Assembly: GCF_014905175.1 (NCBI RefSeq) | Contig: NC_057791.1 | Span: 22,792,537-22,856,536 of the forward strand | Length of the DNA: 64,000 bases | Direction: 5' to 3' | From: Aphidius gifuensis | Lineage: Eukaryota; Arthropoda; Insecta; Hymenoptera; Braconidae | In this document: positions 36,201-49,346 of the stretch, piece after piece | Numbering within the stretch: position 1 is the stretch's first letter | Layout: every line of letters starts with the position of its first letter | Notes under the pieces: generated by a model | The model's database searches: none | Seen by the model: the letters and a program-made list of their open reading frames with translations, nothing else | Told to the model about the DNA's origin: nothing | Made by a program: the position numbers and the translations under genes

Positions 36201-39200
36201 ATTTTCTTATATACCACTAAGTACATCCACAAAAAAAATAATAATATTTATCCAATTTATATATGTGTGGTTTATATATATATAGAGGCTACAAAAGTCT
36301 CGATGCCGACAAGTCGAGACGCGCCTCTTCCGCCAATGGTATTGAGCCTTAAAAGGACATTTGTCCTGTCTGCTATATTGGGTAACTCGAGTCAACTCGC
36401 GGGCGCGAGCAAGAAAGGGATAAAATTGCAGGTACTTGAACAGAAGAAAAAATATATATAATATATAATAATAAATAAATAAAATTAAATAATAATAATA
36501 GCCAAGAATCTCATGTGTGTGTTTGTGTGTGTATAATACAAATGAAAAAATGAAAAAAAAAATTTATATATAAATTTTTATATTGATGTATAAATGTTGT
36601 GGTGTTTTATTTATTTTTTTTTATATATATAAAATAATAGTATCTTGTTTTATACTTGACGAGTTAGTGAGTGTCCGTTATTATGATTCCGTATGGCACT
36701 TTTGGCATATTGTATATCATGATTAAATTGTACGACTGAAGAATAATATTGTTATCGTAACAATCAGACTGTGGCGACGGTCGTCGCACCCACATTAGTA
36801 TTGTCAACGAAAATAAAAATATTATATATAATATATACATGTATACAGACACATATTTTCAAGGGATAATACACACCCTTTAATATAACAATATATATAT
36901 TAACATTATTACATTGTATTTTATATTGAAGCCTTGCAAAGCTATGCGTGTGTGTATTTTTTATTTTTTAAATTTTTTGTTATGTGAATAATAAAATTAA
37001 TATAAAAATAAGGTTTTATTTACAGCTATATTTGAGCTGAGAATATATACACAATTTTCCTGTAATACCTTATAACTTTGCGACGTATTTTAATAGTCGT
37101 TTCGCATCGTTGACGCCGACGTCGTATAGTACGACTAGTCGTAAAGATTTCTGGCGCCAGTTTTATCCCCCCATTTTCTTGGCGGCTTCAATGAGGGATG
37201 AGTTATTTATCTTGACACCCTTCGTCTGATGTTGACAATTTAACTAAATATATTTATTTCATAAAGCTTTTGATCAATACTTTCAAAGGATCTAATATTA
37301 TAAAAGAAAAAAAATTTTTTTTTTTCATATTTATTCAATTTTTTTTTGTTTAAATTTAATTAAATTTAATTATTTAGGGTAATTTCTTTTTTTTTGGGTA
37401 TATTTATGAATAGAATAATTGAAAATTTTTTATTTCTATAATGTTTTTTTTTATGTAGAACGAAGCTTTGATTTTTGATTTTTTTTTCTTCGAAATTTTC
37501 ATTGTTTTTTTATTTTTTGAAAATTAATTTCTTGATTATTGATTGACGGTATTATTTTCTATTGATGGTAAATACACTCGATTGATAAAATACCAACTGG
37601 GGTAAATATTAACTGGTAATTTAGTTTTCTATGAAAAGCTCATTGAGCTTTTTTTCACTGTAAAAATATATTAACAAATCGATCAACAAAAAAAAAAATA
37701 TAATTAATTAATTGCCAAGTGAATGAAATGAATTTTATAATTTCAAAATATATTAATATGTATGTAAAAGCAAAAAATAATGAAAAAGTTATTAAACTTT
37801 GTATATAAATATTCATGATATATTTAAGTTAATTTTGAGAATGTAAATGGTTTGGTAACAGATTCACTTCCCGAGGCATTCTTCCGGTGTTTTAACAAAA
37901 TTTACCATGACTGATTTAACTCGAGTATCCTATACATATTTTAACAAGCCCAGTAACCACAAGAGAATTGCCTATTACGTATAAACGATTGTTATGTATC
38001 ATGAATACATTAACTGCATGTAACCATCATAAAAATAATATAAATTTTCATTAAAATATCATAAAGATACTAAATATAAAAAAATATATAAATAAATATA
38101 AAAATGAGATTTTTAGTTTGAAATGCCTCAGGGGTTAAATACTTTTAAATCCATACAACTTATTTATCTTTCGTTGTAAAACGTGATTTTGCAAATATTT
38201 TGATAAAATGGATATTGTGGTTTATATAATAGAGCATGAGAGAGAGAAAAAAAAATAGAAAGAGGGTGAGGATGAGGATGAGGAGAAGAGCTAGTTGTCA
38301 TGTTGGGTGGTTGCAAAATTCAGGGTGGTAATGATAAAAAAAACAAAAAAAAAAAAAGAAACAAGTTTTTAAATATTATATATATATATATAAAAAAAAA
38401 GGTGGAAGGGAATTGAAAACAAGGGGGTTTACATTGATACAATGAGGATGGGTTTGGCCCTCGGGATTTTAACAAAGGCGGAGCAATAAAATTTTCAGTA
38501 TGCGCGCGCGATATTCGTTATTATATACTTGAGGTTGTTTTAATTAAACTTGTAATGTTTTTACGGCAAATAAGTTTGTTATGATATTTAACTTGTATAT
38601 ATATATTTTAGTGTGTTTGTCTATCTAAGATTATCGTGTTTGCATAAAGCTCGATTACCACTTAAACTTCTTGTTGGATATTATTTTTATAAACATAATA
38701 TTGTTGTTGTTATTGTTTTTTTTTAATTGAGATTTATGTTTTTAATTTTTAGAATTTATTTTATTGAATTATTGGTGGTTAAATATTTTTATTATTACTA
38801 TTATTATTAATCATGCAAAGATGTGCTCGAAAGCTTAAAGCTTTTTTTCTTTTTACAAAAAATTTTTTAGAAATTGATTTTATGTGATTTAAAATTTGAG
38901 AAATAGAAAATGGTTTGTTAAATTATTTATTGTTTATTGTTTAAAGTGTATTTTAGTTATTTTTTTTTGTTTATTTAAAATTTTAAAATAAAAAAAATGA
39001 GAAAGTAAAATAAATATTCGAAATAATATATTTTATTATTATTATAAATTTTATTTATATTTTATTTTATTTATTTATGTAATTATTTATTTATTCACTC
39101 ATTTATTTATTTAATAAATCAACATAAAATTAAATTTTTACAATAAATTCAAATTGTCATATATATATTCCATTTGTAAAAAAAAAAAAAAAACAACAAC

Positions 39201-40309
39201 AATTAAATAAATAATAATAATTAATAAACAATAAATAACAATAGATATAATTTTTATATTTATTTTTGAAACACTTTAATCCACACACCAATTTTTTATT
39301 TAAAAAAAAAAAATGAAATTTCGATATCTACAAAAAAATAAATAAATATAATAAATAATAGCAAATTAATAACAATAAATATATTTTAACAAATGATATA
39401 TCTATATTTAAATATAAAATATATGAGGGTTAAAATAAAAGAAAAAACAACATGTGCCTTTTAAATGTTGAGTAGTATTAAAATTGAGAAATATAAAATA
39501 TGGACTATAGCCCTTTGTGGTGTAGAGGTAATGAGACGCTTTCAATGCCAGCCTCAGGCCACCTTCTTCATATGATTATATACAATCTATATATATATTA
39601 TATTTTGAGCTTCTGTATACATATATGTACGCGATAAATTCAGCTACGTTATATTTTTAAAGATTGATGCTATAGCACCCATAAAAAAATCTCAAAACAA
39701 AATAAAAAAATAAATGTAAAATATGAAATTTTGAAATACTTGAAATGTTTGCCATTATTTTTCGTATAAAGCAGTTTGGTTAACTAGTTTTGTCACTTGT
39801 TCAAGCTATTCCCCATCTAGACCACATCATAGTCATAACGTCCGCCAGTTGTAAAACAATTCAGAGTTAACCGTCTCGGCAAATGACTTTATTGCTATTA
39901 TTGACTATTATTATTTTACATTTTGTAAAATACAATTTCTCTTCAAACCCTTTTATTTTATTTTTTTTACAACAATATAGTTTATATATATTGTTTAATA
40001 TAAATTGCATTTCATCGTTGTCGCCGTCGCTATTTTACTCTATAAATTGTTGAGATAAAAAAAATATATATAAAGCCTTTTAGAGATTGAAAACATCAAT
40101 TGTCGTAGATCATTTTTCTTTTGCAGGTATTATATAAAAATTTACTTTTTTCTTTATTTTTTTCTTTACTCATAATTCTTAACTTTTGTAACTCATAAAA
40201 TACTTGGTTTTTTTTTGTTTTATGTAATATTTCATTTTTAAACGTCAATATATTTATTATTATTTTAAGAAAATTGTATTTTAATTTTTGTTTTATTTAA
40301 AAAATGATT
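29096..40309. other. Gene desert with scattered GC-richer islets
   Basis: I find no credible protein-coding gene, tRNA or rRNA in these 11 kb. AT-rich DNA full of homopolymer runs and microsatellites (for example AAC repeats at about 34480-34505) is broken by islets of about 80-200 bases. Examples are 30335-30445, 31015-31215, 31715-31860, 32330-32500, 33035-33310, 33955-34050, 35035-35130, 36285-36430, 36660-36790 and 37070-37220. The islets are unlike their surroundings in composition but not open in any consistent frame. Their placement upstream of vein suggests distal enhancers. Confidence 0.45.
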
Positions 40310-40730
40310 GTATAATTTAAATGTGTATATAACTATTGTGTATAATTATTTTGTGTAGAAAATATATGTGTAGAACTTTGCGAGTTTAAATAAAAACGTG
40401 TAGAAATTAAATGTGTTGAATTATTTGTGTATAAAAAAAAATGTGTACAATTTTTATGTGTAAAAAATTTGTGTGTAGAACTTTACGTGTTGAATTTAAA
40501 ATGTATAGATAAAATTTATTAAATAATTTGTGTAAAAAATAAATGTGTAGAATTATTTGTGTAGAAAATATATATTTCGAATTTTACGTGTTGAAATTGA
40601 AATGTGTAGAAGTTAAACGTGTTGAATTATTTGTGTAGAATTTGTGTTGGGCTTATTTCACATTGTGTACAATTCAAAATGTGTAGAAGGCTTTCGGTAG
40701 AACTCGCAGTGTAAAAAAACATCAAATTCA
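40310..40730. repeat. Irregular field of TGTGTAGAA-type repeats
   Basis: About 20-25 degenerate copies of TGTGTAGAA, TGTGTTGAA or TGTGTATAA follow one another at intervals of roughly 12-30 bases. The field ends near GGTAGAACTCGCAGTG at about 40699-40714. The spacing is too irregular for a simple microsatellite. No coding frame persists. Confidence 0.6.
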
Positions 40731-43700
40731 TTTTTTAAATTTAAAATAAATTTCAAAAATTAATTTTTAATTTATTTTTAAATTTTTATATTAATTATTT
40801 TTTTAACAACATTCTAATAAATATATTCAAACTATTATTCTTTTTTTAAATAAAAAATTATTTTAAATATTAAAAAATTAATTAATAATAGTTTGCTCAT
40901 TAAATTTATAATTAAAATTTGCTTATCACAAATTTCTAGATGATTGCATTGAAATTCAATGAATGTAAATAGTTAAAATCCCATCGAATTTAGCTTATCA
41001 TGTAACAAGAAATTTTGTCGTTTAGCTGACAATGCTTGTTCAATAATTTTTAAGTAAAAAAGCTTTTTTTTTTTTTTCAATACATATTGTTATCTATCTT
41101 TATTACATTCAAATATATATATGCGAATTGAAACAGTATATATAAAAAAATAACAAACGGCGCCAATGAATAACTGCATGGATAGCAAATTTTCTCAGAT
41201 TGAAAAGCTTTTGCTGATGAAATATGGGTCAGATATATAACCAAGTGCCAAAGTAACCCTTTTTCTGTGCCGATGGCTTTAATGGAATTAGTATTTAATA
41301 GTTTAGGGTTGTGGGATTGTTACGCTTAACATTTTGAAGGCCTTTTCATTTTTTTTTTTTTTTACATATAAAGGGGAAGTTAACAGATATAGTTACTCTT
41401 CAGCGAGATGGAAGAACGAAAAGCTCTAAAAACTAAGTGGATTTACTCTCATACATATTTTTTTTTTTTTTTATGATATTTTTGCACTTAAATCAAAACT
41501 ATTGATGAACACTTTTTTTATCATCATAGCATATTTTTTAATAAAATTTAATTTTGAATTGAATCCTGGACATGGATTTATTTTTTATAAAATATATATT
41601 TGTTTTTGGTTTTTTGTGCTTATTGATTGACTGTTTTTATTTTACAAAATGTAGATGGAAATTTATCAATAAAAATACAATCATGTTGCTGGGTCAAAGT
41701 TTAAATTTTCCATTGAATTTATGTATTTTGATATGTCTTTGAAAAGTTGGTTATGCTATCTATAAAAGCTACTTGAGTGCAATTTTCAATACCATATTCA
41801 AATAGTTGGAATAACAAAGTCTTGAAATTTTCAAATAAACGCATGCTACTGTACTTTATTAATATGGTATATAATAAAGTTGAATTACACCAATATAAAA
41901 AATTTAAAAAAGAAAATAAAGAGCTTAATAAATTTAATTTACTTTTTGATTTATTAATTTTATGATTTTTTATTGAGATTAAATAAAAATTTTTGAAGAA
42001 AAAAATATTCAGCGTAAAATAGGTGTAATATATAATGGAAAATTTCTAGTCGTTGTTGAGGTCGCGTGTGGCGAACAAGTCGCAGGAAGCGTGTGCTTTG
42101 GTAACGATGACAAACGACGTTGGGGCATGCTGATGATATTTATGCTAATCTTTGCGTCCTCCGTCGCAACGATGAGTTAAAGAAACATGCTACACAAAAT
42201 GCAAACGTCGAGAAGACGTACGTATAACCCTCATTATTCCAAAAATAAATAATAATAAATAAATAATAATTAAAGGAATAAATAAAAAATGTAAATATTG
42301 AAAATATTTTTTACTTTATTTCATTCAATATTTCAAAAAAATTAATCAATTAATTATTTATACGAAAATTTAAAATATTCAATTTTTATATTTTTATTAT
42401 TATTATTAAATAAGCAATGATTTTTATTTTTATTTCGTTTTTTTATTATTTCATTATTAAATATGTGCTGAAGAAATTTTGAGCTTTTTTCTTTTAATAA
42501 GAAATTTTATTCATTTTATTTAAAATTATGTCAAATTTTTTTTTTTTATTTTATTATAGATTTTTAGATTGTTATTATATTATCAATTTTTAAATGTTTT
42601 TTTTATTTTTTATATTTGATGAGTTAACATAAATGTGCTAAAAAAATTTCGAGCTTTTTTTTTTTATGAATAAAAAATAAGGAAAATAATTTCATATGAA
42701 AAAAATTATATTTTCATAATTGAAATATACACTCTTGAATTTAAATATATAAAATAATTATTAACAAAATAAATAAATAATTCAAAAAAATTAAAAAAAA
42801 CTTGTTTATTTTTAAAAAAATTACCAAAAATTTCGAGCTTTTCTATCAAATAAAATGTACATTAATTAAAATAACAAAAAAATAATATTTTAAATTAATA
42901 TAAAACAAACTTAAAATAATTAAAAAAAAGACATTCAATTCAGTAGAAAAAATAAATAAGTTAAACCTTAAAAATATATCAACATAAAAAAAAAAACTAA
43001 TCAATTATTTATTAATACAAAAATCAAAGTGTATACACAAATATTTATTGTATCGAAAACATGATTAATATCATGCAATATACATAAATATTATTAAAGA
43101 AGAAAACTCTCGTCGCATGATATAATTTGTGCTACTTTGTATTCGCCCTAAACAAAAAAAAAAAAGAAAAAAATAATAATAAATATGAAAAAGTCGGTCT
43201 GCAAGTTTCACACCAGTAGAAATATGTGTACCCTAAGAATATGGATCGGTTCTATAACAATATTGCCATACGCATTCATATATATACAATTCAAATATAT
43301 ATATCATGCTAAATATCATATATGTATTTCATTGTTTCCAAGTTTCCACAATCCATTTGTAAGATTAAATTTGTAATGCGGATTCTAGACGACAACTGCT
43401 GGCTGCCTAGACGACACACAACTACGTCATACACTCACAGCACATATAAATCTTGTCTATATATTTATATATTAAATATTATATGCTTTTCAATTGGCAT
43501 ATGCCTTTATACAACACACTCTCTTAGACATCCACATTGTTTTCATAATTTTATCATTACTTTGGCTATTTTTTTTTTCCTTTTTTTTTCATCGACAAAT
43601 ATGTTTTTGTATAATTAAATTATCAAATAATTTGTTATTTAAATTTTTTTTAAATAATACATGAGAATTGTAAATTTATAACAAAATTATTTATAAAATA

Positions 43701-43923
43701 TTTTTTTTATTTATTTAAATTAAAAGCTTATGAATTTTCTGTTTTATATTTAAATTATTTTGTTGTTTTGGGAACAAAATAAATTTAAAAAATATTTTTA
43801 AATTTATTTGTTTATTTATTATAGACATTTAAAAAATTGATAATTAATATTTATTTATTGTTTATTTGACATGAATATATGATGGTATTGATCAAGCTCA
43901 AATAAAAATCAATTAAATAAAAA
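40731..43923. other. Intergenic DNA with few islets
   Basis: AT-rich sequence without a supportable gene. GC-richer islets occur at about 41210-41300, 42040-42230 and 43190-43440. The islet at 42040-42230 is the clearest (GGTCGCGTGTGGCGAACAAG and following). Repeated GAGCTTTT motifs near 42480, 42650 and 42835 lie within poly-T contexts. Confidence 0.4.
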
Positions 43924-44545
43924 AATGGGAATTTTTGAAACCGTCAAAGAGGGGTAGGGGGTGGATTTTAGCTGTTTTTAATTTTTCTGGCTATGATGGA
44001 GTTGAGCTATCCTCGTAATTTTTTTTTTATCAAATTGTGTAGGACCTCAGCAAGTCTAGAAAAAAAAATGGGAATTTTTGAAACCGTTAAAAGGGGAGTA
44101 GGAGGTGGATTTTAGCTGTTTTTAATTTTTTGTCTATGATTTTAGCTGTTTTTACTTTTTCTGACTATGATGGAGTTGAGCTATCCTCGTAATTTTTTTT
44201 TCATTAAATTGTGTATGACCTCAGCAAGTCTAGAAAAAAAAATGGGAATTTTTGAAACCGTCAAAAGGGGAGTAGGAGGTGGATTTTAGCTGTTTTTAAT
44301 TTTTTGTCTATGATTTTAGCTGTTTTTACTTTTTCTGACTATGATGGAGTTGAGCTATCCTCGTAATTTTTTTTTTATCAAATTGTGTAGGACCTCAGCA
44401 AGTCTAGAAAAAAAAATGGGAATTTTTGAAACCGTTAAAGGGGAGTAGGAGGTGGATTTTAGCTGTTTTTAATTTTTCTGACTATGATGGAGTTGAGCTA
44501 TCTCTGTAATTTTTTTTTCATTAAATTGTGTAGTGCCTCAGCAAA
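43924..44545. repeat. Tandem repeat, four copies of 144-174 bp
   Basis: The segment starting ATGGGAATTTTTGAAACCGT occurs at 43925, 44069, 44242 and 44416, giving steps of 144, 173 and 174 bases. Each unit continues with a purine-rich GGAGTAGGAGGTGGATTTTAG, a TATGATGGAGTTGAGCTATC block and ACCTCAGCAAGTCTAG. Copies 2 and 3 are longer because an internal piece (GATTTTAGCTGTTTTTA) is duplicated. High identity between copies points to recent expansion. No ORF is maintained. Confidence 0.85.
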
Positions 44546-47159
44546 AATTTAACATTCTTGAAAAAATTTAACAAGAAAAATTCATTGAATCCCCGTATCA
44601 TCTTGAATAAATTAAAAATAATTATTTGTAAAATTTAAATAAAAGTAAAATATAAAATTTTCAAACAAAAACAATAATTTAATATTGAACAACAACGATA
44701 ATCTAATAAATTTGAAAATAATATTAATAAAATAACAATAGAATTGTTGAACCCTCAGAATTTCCTACATGTCCGTTTGGTTTGTTGGCTTTTCTCGCAT
44801 TGTTTTAGACGAAAAGTTTTACTGTAATTTGTTGTTACCTATTGTATTCACAATTACCATATGAATTAAAATAACCATAAATATATATATAACTATGTAA
44901 TAATTATCCTTTCATATAGAGCACCTTTAGCCATCGGCTAAATACTATTTTTCACGTCTACTCTATACAACAATAAAACAATATATTATACACATATAAA
45001 TTGACACTAATTGTTTCATATATTTATGTTACAACAAGTGCTCTAAATACAAGATAATAATTTAATTTTTTTTGTACATGTTAAAGTGGTTTATAACATT
45101 TGCAAAACACTGGTAACATCTAGATACGTGTTAATGCTGTTGTTATGCTCCATTATGCTCTTGTCCCATCAACTATCTCATTTTTTTACACACATCATTT
45201 AAAATTATATTTTTACATAATAAATAAATTTTTATTTTTTATAATTATATTTTATTAATTATAAATACAAGGGGGCGGGAAGGGGGGTAACGAGAACTGT
45301 AAAGAAAAACAAGAAAAAAAAAACAAAAATTAATTTTTCAAAAAATATTATTAACATTTACTTAAACAATTATTTAATAATAAAAAATATTTTTAAAATT
45401 TTTAAAATTATGTCGACATTTTACCCTAAAAGTTTGTGCTTAACCCAAAGTTCCCCTATTTTTATTATTATTTATTTTTCATTCAATAAAAATACATATT
45501 TAAAAATTTTTTTTTTTATTTTTTCGATTATTTAAAAATAAATAATATATTATCAGTCATATTATTTATGAGCAAGATGCATCTTTAAAATTTTATCGCA
45601 CGCACAGAACGAATCACAGTGAAAATTGATAAAATATCATTTAATTCCCTCCCCCTCCCTACCCCCTCCTAACAATTTAACTTTACGTCTATAGCAAAAG
45701 CGTACGAAGATAGCATTACTAATTTATTTAAATGGACTTATCTTTACGAAAGCTCCCCGTGATAGGAATGTAAATTGAAATGACTTTACTTTTGTCTCTC
45801 TTTGTCACTTTGTTTTTTTTTTTTTTTTTTGATATTTTATTCTCTCTCTCTTTGCGTTACTTTTGAATACAGCATACACCAAATCAAGGGGGTAATGGCA
45901 CGAGCAAGATAAAGATATTTTATTGCCTTTCGCGGTTGGACATATTTGAGCAGGTTCAAAATATCCTGCTTATACATTTCAATTTATATATATCATTTTA
46001 AAAATCTTTTGTAATTTTTTATTTATTTCATTAGTTTTTTTTTTTAGGCTTTTTATTCAGAAATTTTTTTGTCAAAAGAACTACTGTGCTGTGCAAATTG
46101 CGATGCTGTGTTCATAGATTATTATGAATTTTTAAAAAAAAATATAAATGATAATAATAACAGAGCTGAAGAATAATTGAGGCAGAACAAATGGACCTCA
46201 AAATGAAATGAAAATGTCAAGTCCATTGTCAGTTTTATTGTATGAAAAAAATATCACTGAATAAATCAAAATATAACTCAAAAATTCTCTTCCGTTTTTT
46301 GGTATTTTTTTTTTCTTTTTTTTTTTGCGACAGTTACTTCCGTTTTTAATCAGTGTGAATATTTTTTTTTTTTAAATTTTCATTGTGGATATATTATTGT
46401 TTACAGTGTAATTGACATTGTTTTGTATTTTTTTTTTTTAAATAAAATTTATTGTAAAAATAATTTTTGAAAAGTAAAAAATAATTTTTAACTTGGTGTG
46501 GATTTGTTTGTTGATAAAATATATTTAGATATAATTTTTTTTTTTGTTATTTTTATTTTTTATATATCGAGGGAAACGATGTAGTCATCTTTGAGTTTAC
46601 AATGTGTAGTACATGAAAGTTAATGTCTCGTAACGGGCGCCGTATTAGCATGTCCGCATCAAATTTCAGTCGGCACGTGCATTCGCGTACATTTTTCTCG
46701 TTCTAATTCTTGTTATTTTTTTTTTTTTGTGTAGCCAATTTTTCAAGACTGACTTAAACCGTATCAAATTCACCGGTCTGTCCCCAATGTGACATTGTCA
46801 TTACATCCTTTTGATAGAAGGACACAAATTCGTTACACTTTATGCCTTGTATATATTCTAAATAGAACATACTGACTATGTGGGAAAAATATATACATGA
46901 ATTTTTATTTTATTATTTTTAAAAATTGTGAGCAAGTTTGTTCTCATATATCTTCAACTAATGAAATCAATATGCTCGATTTCACTCAGTCCCATGAGAC
47001 TGCATACAGATAAAACTGATTCATCCTGTCTTATCCAATTATTTATAAATTATTTATTTGACAATATAGAAATTTATGTTTTATAAAATCGTAAAATTTA
47101 TTTATTGGAAATATTATAAACATTTATAAAATTAATTAAAACTTGAACCCATAAATTAA
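44546..47159. other. Intergenic DNA
   Basis: No gene was found. Islets of more balanced composition lie at about 45640-45800, 45870-45970, 46565-46700 and 46740-46860. A G-rich run occurs at about 45270-45290 and a C-rich run at about 45648-45670. Confidence 0.4.
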
Positions 47160-48010
47160 TTTCAATTATTTTCATTTTTTTTTTTTTTGCAATTTTATAA
47201 TCATCAATGAAATACGTTTAAAAAAAAATATTTCTAAATTAAATTTTCGTTAGATTATGCTTCTATTATTTAAACAACACTTGAATATTATTATCCTAAA
47301 AATTTTAGAGCTTTATTTCAACTATGTTCATTTTTTTTTGCAATTTTATACCTCCCTTGACAAATTCATCAATCATCATTTTTCGCTGCAGGTTATATTT
47401 GTTAAAAAAAAAATATTTTTAAATTAAATTTTTGTTAGATTATTCTTCTATTATTTAAACAACACTTGAATATTATTATCCCAAGAATTTTAGAGCTTTA
47501 TTTCAACTATTTTTATTTTTGTTGCAATTTTATATTTCTTATGATAAATTCATCAATCATCATTTTTCGCTGCAGGTTGTATTTGTTAAAAAAAAATATT
47601 TTTAAATGGAATTTTCATGAAATTATGCTTCTATTATTTAAACAACACTTAAATATTATTATCCTAAAAATTTTAAAGCTTTATTTCAACTATTTTTATT
47701 TTTTTTGCAATTTTATATTTCTTATGATAAATTCATCAATCATCATTTTTCGCTGCAGGTTGTATTTGTTAAAAAAAAATATTTTTAAATAGAATTTTCA
47801 TGAAATTATGCTTCTATTATTTAAACAACACTTAAATATTATTATCCTAAAAATTTTAGAGCTTTATTTCAACTATTTTTATTTTTTTTTGCAATTCTCA
47901 TGACTCTCAAAACTCATGACAAATTCATCATTTTTCGCTGCAAGTTATATTTGTTAAAAAAAAAAATTTTTAAATAGAATTTTCATGAAATAATAATTCT
48001 GTTATTTAAA
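47160..48010. repeat. Tandem repeat of about 183 bp, four full copies and a fragment
   Basis: The landmark TTTCGCTGCAGGTT occurs near 47382, 47566, 47748 and (as GCTGCAAGTT) 47937, giving a period of about 182-185 bases. Each unit holds CTTCTATTATTTAAACAACA, TTTAGAGCTTTATTTCAACT and AATCATCATTTTTCGCTGCA. A degenerate first copy begins near 47160. A 108-codon open frame across two units is a by-product of the repeat. The array ends about 140 bases from the lipocalin cluster. Confidence 0.85.
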
Positions 48011-48149
48011 CAATACTTGAATGTAATTATTCATACTAATTTTCATTTTATAAATCATTAATTTAAATCACTGGAATTTTTTAAAAAATATTATACAAGT
48101 TTATATATTTATTTATTTGCTTAATTCTACATCATTTACAATTTTACTA

Positions 48150-49016
48150 TTATTTTTTTTGTGAATAAAGTATATGTGAATTATCAACACTTGTACAAGT
48201 TTGATTAACATTTATAAATTCATTAGTTGGAATATTATAAGAACTCAAAACACTAACAGCATGATCAAAATGTTCCGATGAAAGTGTTGGTTTTCTTGAA
48301 TCAATCCATCCAAATACCAACCAACTAAAAAATATAATAATTTTATTTTTAAAATCAACTTTTGCACATGTATATCTTTTTTTTCCATGATAATAATTAA
48401 TTAATAATTAAAAATTACACTTACATATTATGGTAAGGTATAAGACCAGCTCTAACTGAATAATTTTCATAATCAGTGTCCAAAACAGTCATGGTTCCAA
48501 GATCATCCAATTCATTATCTGGATTACGAATAATAAATTCTGATGAATCATTTTCTTTTAACAATGCTTCAACGTAATATTTATTTACATCTTCAGTTCT
48601 AAAAAAAATCACCAATCGATCATTAAAAATTTAAAATATTTAGTCAAAATTTAATTCACATTATTTTGTTGACAAAAAAATTTAAATTATTAATAATTAA
48701 TTTACTCTGCACTTATTCCATTTAAAAATAAGCTGAATTTTTTTGATTCTTCGTTTAATTCAAAATTAATTGTTGAACATTTTTGATCGTACTCAAAGGC
48801 ATTTGAAATTTTAGATATTTCATACCATAAGCCAGAATACTAGAAATTCAAATTAAATTTTAATTAAAAAAAAAAAATTAATTTTCAAATATTTAAATAA
48901 TAATTTACCGCTTTTTGATTGAAATTTGATATTTGATTAAATTGAGGCTTTTCGTAGACTATTAATTGTCCAAATGAATTGGCGAAAAAAAATGATAAAA
49001 ATAATATCACCAACAT
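48150..49016 (-). CDS. Apolipoprotein D-like lipocalin 1
   Basis: Four exons, 49016-48909, 48839-48706, 48598-48425 and 48324-48150, join in frame to 196 residues with introns in phases 0, 2 and 2. A signal peptide (about 1-16) leads into the lipocalin motif GLWYE (residues 39-43). The second conserved region LDTDYENY and the third WIDSRKPT follow in the expected order. Two cysteines (Cys57 and one near the C-terminus) are kept in all four cluster members and should form one disulphide. ApoD-like lipocalins are extracellular beta-barrel carriers of small hydrophobic ligands; the ligand here is unknown. This copy is the most diverged of the four, with a longer C-terminal tail. Confidence 0.9.
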
Positions 49017-49346
49017 GATGAATATTTTCGATAATTATTTCCTCAAAAATAAAATTGAACTGGATGATTTTAAATATACAACGTGTCTTTATATATCAAA
49101 AATTTTATCCAACATAAATTATAAATCTAATTTAAAATTAAAAATATTTATTGAATAATTATTTTTAGATATTTATTTTATTTATACAAGTGATATAAAA
49201 ATCCGTCGAATTTTTTCGATTTATTTTTCGAATAATTTTACATTTATTGATCGAGACATTATGCTAAACAAAAATTAAAGATTATTTGTTTGAATTTATG
49301 AATTTTTTTATTTAAATTTACATTTTTAAAATGACCTAAATTTGCT
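49017..49346 (-). promoter_or_regulatory. Promoter of lipocalin 1
   Basis: On the minus strand a TATATAAAG box (complement of 49088-49095) lies about 75 bases before the ATG. An E-box-containing TCACTTGTAT element (complement of about 49184-49193) lies about 170 bases before it. Both elements occur, similarly placed, upstream of the other lipocalin genes. The remainder is AT-rich spacer to the next gene. Confidence 0.5.

Noticed and set aside
39505..39560. tRNA-like segment (TGGTGTAGAGGTAATGAGAC)
   Set aside because: It resembles a D-arm, but no acceptor stem pairing and no T-arm consensus follow, so it is not a tRNA gene.
47466..47792. 108-codon plus-strand open frame
   Set aside because: It is the translation of two units of the 183-bp tandem repeat; the duplicated peptide simply reflects the repeat.
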